Assembly (NCBI GenBank): GCA_902492825.1
Contig: CABUMZ010000009.1
Location: 1 to 24,983 of the forward strand
Reading direction: 5' to 3'
DNA: 24,983 nt
Origin: an uncultured Collinsella sp.
GTDB taxonomy: Bacteria > Actinomycetota > Coriobacteriia > Coriobacteriales > Coriobacteriaceae
Part shown: positions 1 through 7,837 of the stretch, in pieces
Position numbering within the stretch: the first letter of the stretch is position 1
Layout: every line of letters begins with the position of its first letter
Position numbers and translations under genes: made by a program
Notes under the pieces: model-generated
What the model saw: the letters and a program-made list of their open reading frames with translations, nothing else
Databases searched by the model: none
What the model was told of the DNA's origin: nothing

Positions 1-19
1 CCCCGCCGGACAGGTCGCA

Positions 20-1042
20 CTACTCGCAGAGCAGCTTAGCGATCTGGACGGCGTTAGTTGCCGCGCCCTTACGGATTTGGTCGCCGCAGCACCAGAAGGT
101 GATACCGCGCGCGGCCTCGGGGTTCGAGATGTCGCGACGCACGCGGCCGACCCAAATCAGGTCCTGGTCGGACGTATCCATCGGCATGGGGAAGCGGTCG
201 TGTGCATCCTCGGCAGCCATATCGTCAACCAGCTTGACGCCGGGAGCGGCAGCCAGCGCAGCACGAGCCTCCTCGACCGTAATATCGCGCTCAAACTCGA
301 GCGTAATGCTCTCGGAGTGCGAACGCAGCACGGGCACGCGCACGCAGGTGCAGTTCACGCGCAGCTCGGGCAGATGCATGATCTTGCGGCCCTCGTTTTG
401 CAGCTTCATTTCCTCGGAAGTAAAGCCCTCCTCCTTGACGCCACCGATCTGCGGAATCAGGTTGCTCGCCAGCTGAGCGGCAAAGGCGCGCGGCTCGGGA
501 ATCTCCTCGCCACGGCCCAGGGCGGCAAGCTGTGCTTCGAGCTCGGCCATACCGGGGGCACCGGCGCCCGAAGCTGCCTGATACGTGGACACGATCATAC
601 GCTTCACGCCGGCAAGCTGGTGCAGCGGCCAGGCAGGAACCAGGCCGATGATAGTTGCGCAGTTGGGGTTAGCGATAAGGCCGTGATGCCACTTGATGTC
701 GTCGGCATTGATCTCGGGCACGACGAGCGGCACCTCGGGATCCATGCGGAAGGCGTGGCTGTTGTCGACCACGACGCCGCGCTTAACGGCCTCGGGCAGC
801 AGCTCCTTCGCGATGTCGTCGCCAGCGGCGCCAAGCACAATGTCGCAGCCCTCAAAGGCCTCGGGGCAAGCCTCTTCGATCACGATTTGCTCGCCGCGGA
901 ACTCGACGGTTTTGCCCGCGGAGCGTGCGCTCGCCAGCAGCTTGAGCTTGCCGACCGGGAACTCCTGCTCGTTGAGGCACTCGAGCATCTGGGTGCCCAC
1001 GGCTCCCGTCGCGCCCAAAATAGCAACCGTGTACTGTTTCAT
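20..1042 (-). CDS. asd: Aspartate-semialdehyde dehydrogenase
   Basis: Reduces aspartyl phosphate to aspartate semialdehyde with NADPH, the branch point to lysine, threonine and methionine; cytoplasmic. The 340-residue protein has the N-terminal Rossmann motif GATGAVG (10-16), the active-site cysteine in ANPNCAT (Cys128), the STYQAASGAG segment (152-161) and the catalytic histidine in LRSHSE (His242), and is of normal family length. The open frame extends upstream to 1129, but ATG at 1042 is preceded by a strong GGGGGA ribosome binding site and gives the canonical start MKQYTVAILGATG. It lies downstream of lysC on the same strand with a 174-bp gap containing a hairpin terminator, so it may have its own promoter. 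Identification is very secure. Confidence 0.96.
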   Translation of the reverse strand: MKQYTVAILGATGAVGTQMLECLNEQEFPVGKLKLLASARSAGKTVEFRGEQIVIEEACPEAFEGCDIVLGAAGDDIAKELLPEAVKRGVVVDNSHAFRMDPEVPLVVPEINADDIKWHHGLIANPNCATIIGLVPAWPLHQLAGVKRMIVSTYQAASGAGAPGMAELEAQLAALGRGEEIPEPRAFAAQLASNLIPQIGGVKEEGFTSEEMKLQNEGRKIMHLPELRVNCTCVRVPVLRSHSESITLEFERDITVEEARAALAAAPGVKLVDDMAAEDAHDRFPMPMDTSDQDLIWVGRVRRDISNPEAARGITFWCCGDQIRKGAATNAVQIAKLLCE

Positions 1043-1109
1043 GCTTCCCCCTTTAAAGGCTGTGGCTTTTGCCCGCACGCCGAGCAGGCCGATTATTGTT
1101 GCCAGTGTA

Positions 1110-1140
1110 TACAAGAACAGGGCGGGCACGAAACCCGCCC
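1110..1140 (-). terminator. Probable rho-independent terminator of lysC
   Basis: A 7-bp GC stem (GGGCGGG 1120-1126 with CCCGCCC 1134-1140, 7-nt loop) is followed on the minus strand by the moderately T-rich tail TGTTCTTGT. It lies between lysC and asd in the orientation expected to end lysC transcription. A run of GAAAC-like repeats (1145-1164) precedes it. Confidence 0.6.
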
Positions 1141-1177
1141 CGTCGAAACGAAACCGAAACGAAACGCCCCGCCGTAG

Positions 1178-1201
1178 ATTTTTGACACTTGTCCCAAAAA
1201 T
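1178..1201 (-). other. Inverted repeat just downstream of lysC
   Basis: ATTTTTG (1178-1184) pairs with CAAAAAT (1195-1201), and GACA/TGTC can extend the stem inward. It starts 16 bp past the lysC stop. No T-run follows it on the minus strand, so it is probably an mRNA-end stabilising hairpin rather than a terminator. The function is inferred. Confidence 0.35.
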
Positions 1202-1216
1202 GCACCGGGACGGCAG

Positions 1217-2605
1217 CTACTTGCGGAGCGCGGCCAGGGCGGGATCGACCGGCGCAGGAGCCTCCAGGTCGGAGACCTTCACAATGCCGTTCTCGTCGGA
1301 GAAGGCACGGTAGATGGTCTGAATCGCCAGATCGAAGTCCTTCTCCTCGACGCCGATGATGATGTTGATCTCGTCGCAGCTCTGCGAAATCATGCGCACG
1401 CTCACGCCGGCCTGGCCTAGCATGCCAAACAGGTGGCCGGAAATGCCAGCGCGGCCGCGCAGGTTACGGCCGACGGTCGCGATGAGCGCCAGGCCCTCGA
1501 CAACCTCGATCTCGAGCGGCTCGACCTCCTGCTGAATGTCGCCCACGAGTGAGTACAGTGAATCGTGCACATCCTGCTCCTGTACCACGGCGCCAAAGCG
1601 GTCGACGCCGGTGGGCATATGCTCGACGGAAACGTCATAGCGCTCGAAGACCGAAAGCGCGCGGCGCATAAAGCCGACACGGGGCTTGGTACGGTCGCGA
1701 GCCACGTTGATGGCGACAAAGCCGCGCTTGCCGGTCACGCCGGTAATGATGGGCTCTGCCTCGCCCTCATCAGCCGTCTCACTAATGATGGTGCCGGGGT
1801 CCTGCGGCGCATTGGTGTTCTTGATGACCAGCGGAATACCCGCCTCGCGCACGGGAAACACGGCCTCCTCGTGCAGGACACTCGCGCCCATGTACGAAAG
1901 CTCGCGCAGCTCCTCGTAGGTAACGCGCGCAATGGGCTGAGCCTCGGGAACAATACGCGGATCGGCAGAGTAGAAGCCCGAAACATCGGTCCAGTTCTCG
2001 TACAGGTCGGCGCCCAGGCACTTAGCCAAAATCGAGCCGGAAATATCGCCGCCGCCACGGTCGAGCAGCTTGATCTGGCCCTCACGCGTCGCGCCGTAGA
2101 AACCAGGCATAACAAAGCCGCCCTGCTGACCGTACTCCTGCACCAGCTCGGAGGTGCGATTCATGCTGAGCGTACCGTCGTGATGGAACGCCACAACCGT
2201 CGCGGCGTCCAGGAACGGCAGGCCCAGGTACTCCGCCATCAGGCGAGCGGTGAAGTACTCGCCACGGCTCACGAGCTCCTCGGTAGAGTAGCCGCCCGAG
2301 CGGGCGCGCTCGGCAAAGGCCGCGAACTCCTCGCGGATGGGATAGGTGAGCTCCAACTCGTCAGCGATATCAAAATAGCGCTGGCCAATGTCCTCGAGCA
2401 GTTCCTCGCACGACACGTGATACTTAACGTGCGCGTTAACCAGGTAGAGCAGGTCGGTCACCTTGGTGTCGCCCTTAAAGCGGCGGCCGCAGGCGGAAAC
2501 CACCACAAAACGGCGGGCAGGGTCGGCATCGACGATGGCCTTGATCTTCTTAAAGTGTTCGGCGTCGGCGACCGACGAGCCGCCAAACTTGGCAATCTTA
2601 ATCAT
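1217..2605 (-). CDS. lysC: Aspartate kinase, monofunctional with C-terminal ACT domains
   Basis: Phosphorylates aspartate, the first committed step of lysine, threonine and methionine synthesis. The 462-residue protein starts with the aspartokinase signature KFGGSSV (residues 6-12), has the amino-acid kinase domain to about residue 290, and ends in a tandem ACT region (about 320-450, including VGRNLRGRAGISGHLF and SQSCDEINIIIGVEE) used by the family for allosteric feedback. There is no fused homoserine dehydrogenase. ATG at 2605 gives the standard MIKIAKFGG start; the likely ribosome binding site (AAAGG) is rather far upstream. It is divergent from thrC with about 100 bp between them, too short for a lysine riboswitch on either side. 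Confidence 0.95.
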   Translation of the reverse strand: MIKIAKFGGSSVADAEHFKKIKAIVDADPARRFVVVSACGRRFKGDTKVTDLLYLVNAHVKYHVSCEELLEDIGQRYFDIADELELTYPIREEFAAFAERARSGGYSTEELVSRGEYFTARLMAEYLGLPFLDAATVVAFHHDGTLSMNRTSELVQEYGQQGGFVMPGFYGATREGQIKLLDRGGGDISGSILAKCLGADLYENWTDVSGFYSADPRIVPEAQPIARVTYEELRELSYMGASVLHEEAVFPVREAGIPLVIKNTNAPQDPGTIISETADEGEAEPIITGVTGKRGFVAINVARDRTKPRVGFMRRALSVFERYDVSVEHMPTGVDRFGAVVQEQDVHDSLYSLVGDIQQEVEPLEIEVVEGLALIATVGRNLRGRAGISGHLFGMLGQAGVSVRMISQSCDEINIIIGVEEKDFDLAIQTIYRAFSDENGIVKVSDLEAPAPVDPALAALRK

Positions 2606-2708
2606 GGGCTTGAGGTTACCTTTCTAAAAGCCTCTGCAAACCTGTTTTGCGCGCTCTGATACCATGGTTTCACCGATTGGGACCAAGGCATCCGAGGAGC
2701 AGTGTTAT

Positions 2709-4238
2709 ATGGGAACTTATCATAGTACACGAGGACGCACTTTATCGTGCTCAAGTAAGGTGGCAATCCGCACCGGCATCGCTCCCGACGGGGGTTTGTT
2801 TGTCTCGGACGAGCTCGGCACCCAGCAGGTCGATATCAGCTCGCTTGCAGATAAATCGTACTTTGAAATCGCTCAAGATGTGTTGGAAATGTTACTGAAT
2901 GATTACACGGCCGAAGAAATTTCGGCGTGTGTCGACGAGGCATACCGCGGCACGTTCGCGAGTGAAGAGGTTACGCCGCTCGTCAAACTCGACGCTGCGC
3001 CGGGCGCTGACGCCCCTCAGCTGGACGATCAGACCTATGTGATGGAGCTCTTTGGCGGCCCCACAAGCGCCTTCAAGGACGTTGCCCTGCAGATGCTCCC
3101 CCGTCTGATGGCCCGCACTTCCGCCAAGGACGGCGGCGCCGAGCGCATCATGATCGTCACCGCCACGTCGGGCGACACCGGCAAGGCCGCACTCGCCGGT
3201 TTTGCCGACGCTCCGGGCACGGGCATCACCGTCTTTTATCCCGAGGGCAAGGTCAGCCGCGTCCAGAACCTGCAGATGTCCACTCAGGAGGGCGATAACG
3301 TCGCCGTCTGCGGCATCCGCGGCAACTTTGACGACGCCCAGAGTGCCGTCAAGCGCATCTTTGCCGATAAGGAGCTTGCCGAGCGTCTGGAGGCCGCAGG
3401 CACGGTACTTTCGAGTGCCAACTCCATCAACGTCGGCCGTCTGGTACCGCAGGTCGTCTACTACTTTGCCGCCTATGCGCAGCTGTTGCGCGCCGGCGCC
3501 ATCGAGGCCGGCGACGCCGTGGAGTTCTGCGTACCGACCGGCAACTTTGGCGATATCCTGGCCGGCTACTATGCCAAGCGCATGGGTCTGCCCGTCGCCA
3601 AGCTCGTCGTGGCGAGCGACAAGAACAACGTCCTTGCCGACTTCTTGACCACCGGCGTCTACGACCGTAATCGTCCGTTCTTTACGACGATCTCGCCGTC
3701 GATGGACATCCTGATCAGCTCCAACCTGGAGCGCATGCTGTACTTTTTGTCCGATGGCGACTGCGAGCTCGTCGCCGGTCTTATGGAGCAGCTGGCGCAG
3801 ACCGGTCGCTACGAGGTGCCCGCCGAGCTGCTGGCAAAGATTCAGAGCGTCTTTGGCTGCGGTTGGGCCAGCGAGGACGAGGTACGCACTGCCATCAAGA
3901 GCTGCTGGGACGCGAACGGCTACGTGATCGACCCGCACACCGCTTGCGGCTATCACGTCTTCGAAAAGGTCGCTCCCACCGAGGGCGCCAAGGCTCGCGT
4001 GCTGCTTTCGACCGCCAGCCCCTACAAGTTCCCGCGCGCCTGCTGCGACGCCCTGGGCCTCAACGTTCCCGAGGATGATTTTGAGGCTATGCGTGTACTC
4101 GAGCAGGCCACCAACACGGTCGCCCCGACCCAGCTCGCCGAACTCGAATCCAAGCCCGTCCGCTTCGAAGACGTCTGCGACGTCGATGAGATGGCAAGCT
4201 ACGTCGAGTCCGCAGCAAAACGAATGAGCACCAACTAA
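2709..4238 (+). CDS. thrC: Threonine synthase
   Basis: PLP-dependent conversion of O-phosphohomoserine to threonine; cytoplasmic. The 509-residue protein begins MGTYHSTRG, as is typical of the long ThrC class, carries the PLP-lysine motif TSAFKDVALQ (Lys123), and the phosphate-binding glycine segment TSGDTGKAALAGF. The length fits the family. An upstream in-frame ATG at 2664 exists, but ATG 2709 is chosen because GAGGAG precedes it by 9 nt and homology starts there. It is divergent from lysC, is followed by a strong terminator, and thrB lies downstream on the same strand beyond a nested hairpin element. Confidence 0.95.
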   Translation: MGTYHSTRGRTLSCSSKVAIRTGIAPDGGLFVSDELGTQQVDISSLADKSYFEIAQDVLEMLLNDYTAEEISACVDEAYRGTFASEEVTPLVKLDAAPGADAPQLDDQTYVMELFGGPTSAFKDVALQMLPRLMARTSAKDGGAERIMIVTATSGDTGKAALAGFADAPGTGITVFYPEGKVSRVQNLQMSTQEGDNVAVCGIRGNFDDAQSAVKRIFADKELAERLEAAGTVLSSANSINVGRLVPQVVYYFAAYAQLLRAGAIEAGDAVEFCVPTGNFGDILAGYYAKRMGLPVAKLVVASDKNNVLADFLTTGVYDRNRPFFTTISPSMDILISSNLERMLYFLSDGDCELVAGLMEQLAQTGRYEVPAELLAKIQSVFGCGWASEDEVRTAIKSCWDANGYVIDPHTACGYHVFEKVAPTEGAKARVLLSTASPYKFPRACCDALGLNVPEDDFEAMRVLEQATNTVAPTQLAELESKPVRFEDVCDVDEMASYVESAAKRMSTN

Positions 4239-4250
4239 ACCCCTTATTAA

Positions 4251-4280
4251 GCGCCGGCGAAAGCCGGCGCACCTTCTTTT
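4251..4280 (+). terminator. Rho-independent terminator after thrC
   Basis: A perfect 8-bp GC stem (GCGCCGGC 4251-4258, GCCGGCGC 4263-4270) closed by a GAAA tetraloop is followed by ACCTTCTTTT. It begins 12 bp after the thrC stop. Confidence 0.9.
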
Positions 4281-4316
4281 ATCAGATAGCCCCCGGGATG
4301 ATGACGAACGCGCACA

Positions 4317-4428
4317 GCGTGCCTGGCTGTTTAGTTCGTCGCGAGTTCCGCACGCAAAGGAAAGCACTTAATGTGCTTTCCGTCTTGCGCAGGACTGCCC
4401 GAGCAGCGAACTAAACAGCCAGGCACGC
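4317..4428. repeat. Nested double-hairpin element between thrC and thrB
   Basis: A perfect 22-bp inverted repeat (4317-4338 with 4407-4428) encloses a second palindrome (GGAAAGCAC 4359-4367 with GTGCTTTCC 4373-4381), flanked by CGCAA/TTGCG (4353-4357 and 4385-4389). Internal loops separate the outer and inner stems. It ends only 13 bp before thrB, next to its ribosome binding site. It lacks a T-tract, so it is not a simple terminator. The architecture matches the elements at 5347-5463 and 17969-18091, although the sequences differ. Confidence 0.85.
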
Positions 4429-4441
4429 CAGGAGGACTCAC

Positions 4442-5323
4442 ATGATCAAAATCACCGTCCCAGCGACGAGCGCCAACTTGGGCATTGGCTACGACACCCT
4501 CGGCATGGCCGTCAGCCTCTACTCGCACTTCACCTTCGAGCGCGCCGACAAGCTCACCATCACGGGCTGCCCCGAGGAGTTCCAAAACGAGAACAACCTG
4601 GTCTATGTGAGCTTTGTCGATGCTCTGGCCGCCTGGGACGAGCCGGCCCTCCCCGTCGCTATCGACATTCAAACCGATGTACCCGTCGCTCGCGGCCTGG
4701 GATCCAGCTCCACCTGCGTCGTCGCTGGCATCATGGCCGCCGCCGCGCTGACGGGCCACACCGTCGACCGCGCCGAACTCGTCCGCATTGCCACCGAGGT
4801 CGAGGGCCATCCCGATAACGTCGCCCCTGCTATCCTGGGCGGCGCCGTCTGCTCCTTTACGCCGACCGATTCGCTCCCCCAGTGCCTGCGCTACGAGGTG
4901 AGCGACAAGCTTCGTTTTATTACTGTGATTCCGCCCTACGAGGTACATACGAGCGAGGCGCGCAAGGTCGTGCCGCAGGAGATTCCGCTCTCCACCGCCG
5001 TATGGCAAATGGGCCGCATCGCCGGCATGACGCGCGGCCTGGAGACCGGCGACCTGGATCTGATTGCCGCCGCCAACGACGACCGCATCCAGGAGCCCTA
5101 TCGCCGCCGCCTCATCCCCGACTACAACGCCGTGCGCGACACCTGCCTTAACGGCGGTGCCAAGACCATCTGGATCAGCGGCTCGGGCTCGACCCTCATG
5201 GCAGTGACCGACGACACCATCGTGGCAAAATTCCTTCAGGTCAAGCTGCGCGAGCAGTTCCCTAAGTGCGATACGCATATTCTGACGTGCGACACCGAGG
5301 GCGCTCAAATCGAGTACCTGTAG
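4442..5323 (+). CDS. thrB: Homoserine kinase (GHMP family)
   Basis: ATP-dependent phosphorylation of homoserine, supplying the substrate of the upstream thrC product. The 293-residue protein has the N-terminal MIKITVPATSANLGIGYD segment and the GHMP ATP-binding motif PVARGLGSSST (81-91), followed by EGHPDNVAPAILGG; the C-terminal GSGST motif is also present. Length is normal. The ATG at 4442 has GGAGG seven bases upstream. A terminator and a long hairpin separate it from thrC, so independent transcription or regulated read-through is possible. Homoserine dehydrogenase is not in the window. Confidence 0.95.
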   Translation: MIKITVPATSANLGIGYDTLGMAVSLYSHFTFERADKLTITGCPEEFQNENNLVYVSFVDALAAWDEPALPVAIDIQTDVPVARGLGSSSTCVVAGIMAAAALTGHTVDRAELVRIATEVEGHPDNVAPAILGGAVCSFTPTDSLPQCLRYEVSDKLRFITVIPPYEVHTSEARKVVPQEIPLSTAVWQMGRIAGMTRGLETGDLDLIAAANDDRIQEPYRRRLIPDYNAVRDTCLNGGAKTIWISGSGSTLMAVTDDTIVAKFLQVKLREQFPKCDTHILTCDTEGAQIEYL

Positions 5324-5346
5324 CGCCCTGCCTCATTGCTCTCACC

Positions 5347-5463
5347 GGTCCCCTTGGGGCTTCCCCTGAAAACGTCCTCGATCATGAATTGCCCCGTCAT
5401 GCGCTTCGCGCGACGGGGCAATTCGATCTGCGGATTGTTTTCAGGGGAAGCCCCAAGGGGACC
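5347..5463. repeat. Nested double-hairpin element after thrB
   Basis: A perfect 27-bp inverted repeat (5347-5373 with 5437-5463) encloses a perfect 13-bp inner stem (GAATTGCCCCGTC 5386-5398 with GACGGGGCAATTC 5412-5424), whose loop contains a further GCGC-TTC-GCGC mini-stem (5401-5411). It starts 23 bp past the thrB stop. It could stop transcription structurally, but there is no T-run. It is the second of three elements in the window with this design. Confidence 0.88.
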
Positions 5464-5526
5464 TGCGCAGGCTCGACAGGATAATCGCATTCGCTGATTT
5501 AATTATCGCCCGATTCGCGGCGCAAT

Positions 5527-5790
5527 CTATTTATCTCCGCTGCTCAGAACCGCCTCAAGTCTTTGCACGAGAACTCCGACGGTAATTCCAAGTGCCTCTG
5601 CATAGGCGAACTGCTCATAAACCCTAAGACTGCGTTCCCCGGTTTCGACTTTCGAGATGAACGACTGAGGTACCCTCAGTTTCTTTGCGAGTTCAACCTG
5701 AGTGATACCTTGCTCCCGACGAATCTGGGAGAGGCATTTTCCGCATGTCCTATTAGCATCAACGTTCATACCGTTTACGCTATATTCCAT
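5527..5790 (-). CDS. Small XRE-family transcriptional regulator
   Basis: An 87-residue single-domain DNA-binding protein (a TTG start at 5805 would give 92). A helix-turn-helix of the lambda-repressor/Cro type occupies most of it: LSQIRREQGITQVELAKKLRVPQSFISKVETGERSLRVYEQFAYAEAL-like register, with the TQVELAKKL and SFISKVETGER helices clear. There is no partner domain, so it is probably a repressor. ATG 5790 is preferred because the TTG lies inside a palindrome in the upstream region and has no better ribosome binding site; ATG 5769 is also possible. It is transcribed away from the zinc-ribbon membrane protein at 5893, and the shared region holds an operator-like palindrome. Base composition is lower in GC than that of thrB or engB. 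Confidence 0.85.
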   Translation of the reverse strand: MEYSVNGMNVDANRTCGKCLSQIRREQGITQVELAKKLRVPQSFISKVETGERSLRVYEQFAYAEALGITVGVLVQRLEAVLSSGDK

Positions 5791-5791
5791 T

Positions 5792-5820
5792 TTGATATAT
5801 CCCAAACTAGGATATATTCA
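5792..5820 (+). promoter_or_regulatory. Operator-like palindrome overlapping a candidate promoter
   Basis: GATATATCC (5794-5802) and GGATATATT (5810-5818) form an inverted repeat with one mismatch, in the gap between the divergent XRE gene and the membrane-protein gene. A plus-strand TTGATA (5792-5797) with TATATT (5813-5818, 15-nt spacing) or TATTCA (5815-5820, 17-nt spacing) overlaps it. Control of both genes by the XRE protein is inferred. Confidence 0.5.
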
Positions 5821-5892
5821 TGTGAGTATCTGTTTCACTTATCGCAATTGTTCGCATCGCACATTTGAAACGAGAGAGGGGACTCGATAAGC

Positions 5893-6906
5893 ATGGATGA
5901 CGAGATGAAAGAGCCCAATAGTGAGCAAACGCCCAGTGCATCTGATGAACAGAAGCCGAATATCGAAGGGAAGCAGGTTTCTGATGGTGCTGACGACACC
6001 ACCTCCCCTGACGATCGATCATCAAATGAAGACGGTGCCACATGCAAAAAGGAAGAGGACGATTCACTTCTAACGAGTGCCATTAACAAACTTGGTGGTA
6101 ATAAACGAGCGGCTATCGCAACTGCTGCGATAGTTGCCGTCATCTTCTGCTTACCCATGCTGTTTCCTCAAATGTTTTGCACCCACAAACTTTGGACCAA
6201 TGCAAACTGTACAAGCCCTCGCACCTGTAAAAGTTGCGGCAAAACCGAGGGGAAACCGCTCGGACATGAATGGGAAGAAGCAACATGCACGGTTCCGAAG
6301 ACCTGTCAACGCTGCGGCAAAACCGAAGGGAAACCCCTTGGGCATCAACTAGGTTCTTGGACTACCGAAGTCGATTACGTTGACGCCACCTCGAAGGAAA
6401 TTCGAGAATGCGGGAGATGCGGAGAGGTCGTTGACACCCGCAACGAAAAGGAAATTACTTCCTTTCTTGGCGACGGATCGTTTTCAATTTCACCTGAAGG
6501 CTTTATTGAACGACTTAACGAGGAATTCTCCGATATTCCCAATTGCAGCAGTATGAAGGCGAGTTACGAGTTAGACGATAGCGGCACGGGACTCGAGCTT
6601 CAGATAAAAAATGGCTCTACGCTTGCCGGTATTGGAGGCTTTTTCTCGGACTCGAGCAGTCAACTACTATTCAGCTATCTTGGATCAGAAAACTGCTTCA
6701 AAAACATAGTCATGTACTTCGAAAATTCAGATTATGCCGCGGCGACAGCATTAGCAACCATACAAGCAATTGATCCAACACTCTCATTTTCCGACGCTAA
6801 GGAGATTGGAGCTGCCTGCGTAGGTACGCCAACTGTCAAAAATGGAATTACGTACGCAATCTTACCTTCAAATGGAGAATACTGGCTGAGCACCCGAATT
6901 GAATAA
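5893..6906 (+). CDS. Membrane protein with tandem zinc-ribbon-like Cys/His repeats
   Basis: A 337-residue protein of unknown function. Residues 1-70 are acidic and disordered-looking (rich in D, E, S, P). One membrane segment follows (about 72-95). Then come two near-identical repeats of 26-27 residues, each ending TCxxCGKTEGKPLGH (cysteines 106, 112, 115 and 132, 138, 141; histidines 98, 125, 151), and a degenerate third CxxC (173, 176). The C-terminal 150 residues form a globular region with no recognised domain. Such CGKTEGxPLGH repeats occur in many gut Firmicutes and Coriobacteria surface proteins, probably binding zinc. There is no cleavable signal peptide, so the orientation is unclear. 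An RBS (GAGGGGA) precedes the ATG by 10 nt. GC content is visibly low, suggesting acquisition. It is divergent from a small XRE gene. Confidence 0.8.
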   Translation: MDDEMKEPNSEQTPSASDEQKPNIEGKQVSDGADDTTSPDDRSSNEDGATCKKEEDDSLLTSAINKLGGNKRAAIATAAIVAVIFCLPMLFPQMFCTHKLWTNANCTSPRTCKSCGKTEGKPLGHEWEEATCTVPKTCQRCGKTEGKPLGHQLGSWTTEVDYVDATSKEIRECGRCGEVVDTRNEKEITSFLGDGSFSISPEGFIERLNEEFSDIPNCSSMKASYELDDSGTGLELQIKNGSTLAGIGGFFSDSSSQLLFSYLGSENCFKNIVMYFENSDYAAATALATIQAIDPTLSFSDAKEIGAACVGTPTVKNGITYAILPSNGEYWLSTRIE

Positions 6907-6987
6907 TTAACTTTAATTGCTAAATGCAGACGCCTCTTACTCGCGGCATATTAAAGTTCAACCCCTGCTAGCATCGTCAATCGAAAT

Positions 6988-7021
6988 ATGCCCCGCCGAG
7001 CACTTTAGCTTGGCGGGGCAT
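6988..7021. terminator. Strong hairpin between convergent genes, likely bidirectional terminator
   Basis: A 14-bp stem with one G-T pair (6988-7001 with 7008-7021) closes a 6-nt loop. It stands between the plus-strand membrane-protein gene and the minus-strand XRE gene. The short flanking TTTC and ATATTTC tails are only weakly T-rich. Confidence 0.6.
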
Positions 7022-7094
7022 TTCAATACGTAGGCGGATTTTGATACCTAGAAGGCCCACATGCCCCCACTAGGCAGCCGGCTTCGCTGCTCAA

Positions 7095-7120
7095 ATTGCT
7101 CGAACTGCAACTTGAGCAAT
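7095..7120 (-). other. Inverted repeat downstream of the XRE antitoxin-like gene
   Basis: ATTGCTC (7095-7101) pairs with GAGCAAT (7114-7120) across a 12-nt loop, 19 bp past the stop of the gene ending at 7139. It may contribute to transcript ending, but no T-run follows. Confidence 0.35.
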
Positions 7121-7138
7121 CAGCGGCCAGCATCTCTT

Positions 7139-7837
7139 TTAGGCTGCGCTAGTTTCTTTGTATTCAAAGACTGGCTCTAAGATGTCTTCGATGCTGCAGT
7201 GCAGGACTTTCGCCATATCCCTTACGGTTGTTACCGATGCTTCGTTGATGTTTCTCTGGCGCTGTTCGTACATTTGGATTGAGCGGAGTGATACGCCCGA
7301 TTCGTATGCCAGGTCTTGTTGGGTTTTCTTGAGCCTCTTTCTTGCTTGCGCCAGTTTAGTTTGACGAGGTGTTTTCTTCGCCATATCGCAAATAAGACGC
7401 GCCACACGTTCCTCTGAGGCTTCATGCCAGGGATAGTACAGACCGCGCAGCGCATCAAATGGAACGACATGCAGCAGATCTTCGAAAGACTCCCCTAAAC
7501 GCCACTGCAGGTATGCCAGCATCCAGCCCGCCCAATATTCCGGAGTCTTCTCAAATCGATAGGTGCAGTCCGGTATAGGCCTGTTTTGATAGCCCGATCT
7601 TTCGGCGATAAGCGCGAACAGCTCAACGCCCGATTTTCCCGATACGACCCATGCGTTGCCGCGTTCGAACTCGCGAGCTACGCCGCTGAGGCAAAAGAGT
7701 TCAGCAACTTCCGATCCCTCTGCTCCATAATCATTAACGGCATAGTCAAAGCAGTCGCCTAGGTTGTTCATTGCGTCCTCGAGGTAATAGACGGGATATG
7801 TCCTACTCGGCCCACAATCCGTTAACTCTTGGATCAT
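7139..7837 (-). CDS. XRE-type regulator with N-terminal partner domain, probable antitoxin
   Basis: A 232-residue protein with a C-terminal helix-turn-helix (about 160-220: KLAQARKRLKKTQQDLAYES, then GVSLRSIQMYEQRQR) and an N-terminal region of about 155 residues containing EYWAGWMLAYLQWRLGESFEDLL (about 100-122). As I remember it, that motif recurs in regulators encoded beside DUF3990 genes in gut bacteria. It follows the DUF3990 gene and overlaps it by 35 bp. ATG 7837 is chosen over ATG 7771 because GGGAGGG lies 9 nt upstream of it, inside the toxin reading frame. The likely role is to neutralise the DUF3990 protein and repress the operon by binding the palindromes at 8503-8549. The pairing is well supported; the antitoxin role is inferred. 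Confidence 0.75.
   Translation of the reverse strand: MIQELTDCGPSRTYPVYYLEDAMNNLGDCFDYAVNDYGAEGSEVAELFCLSGVAREFERGNAWVVSGKSGVELFALIAERSGYQNRPIPDCTYRFEKTPEYWAGWMLAYLQWRLGESFEDLLHVVPFDALRGLYYPWHEASEERVARLICDMAKKTPRQTKLAQARKRLKKTQQDLAYESGVSLRSIQMYEQRQRNINEASVTTVRDMAKVLHCSIEDILEPVFEYKETSAA

Noticed and set aside
77..1177. 366-codon open frame on the plus strand across asd
   Set aside because: It is antisense to a certain gene, with His/Gly/Ala-rich composition typical of complementary frames in high-GC coding DNA.
2606..2708. Lysine riboswitch or T-box before lysC or thrC
   Set aside because: The whole divergent gap is about 100 bp, too short for either, and none of their conserved elements is visible.
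5266..5484. Short open frame spanning the hairpin after thrB
   Set aside because: It overlaps thrB and is made mostly of the inverted repeat; there is no ribosome binding site or family likeness.
6181..6350. CRISPR-like or tandem DNA repeat
   Set aside because: The repetition comes from two protein-level Cys/His repeats within one gene, with only two copies and no spacers.
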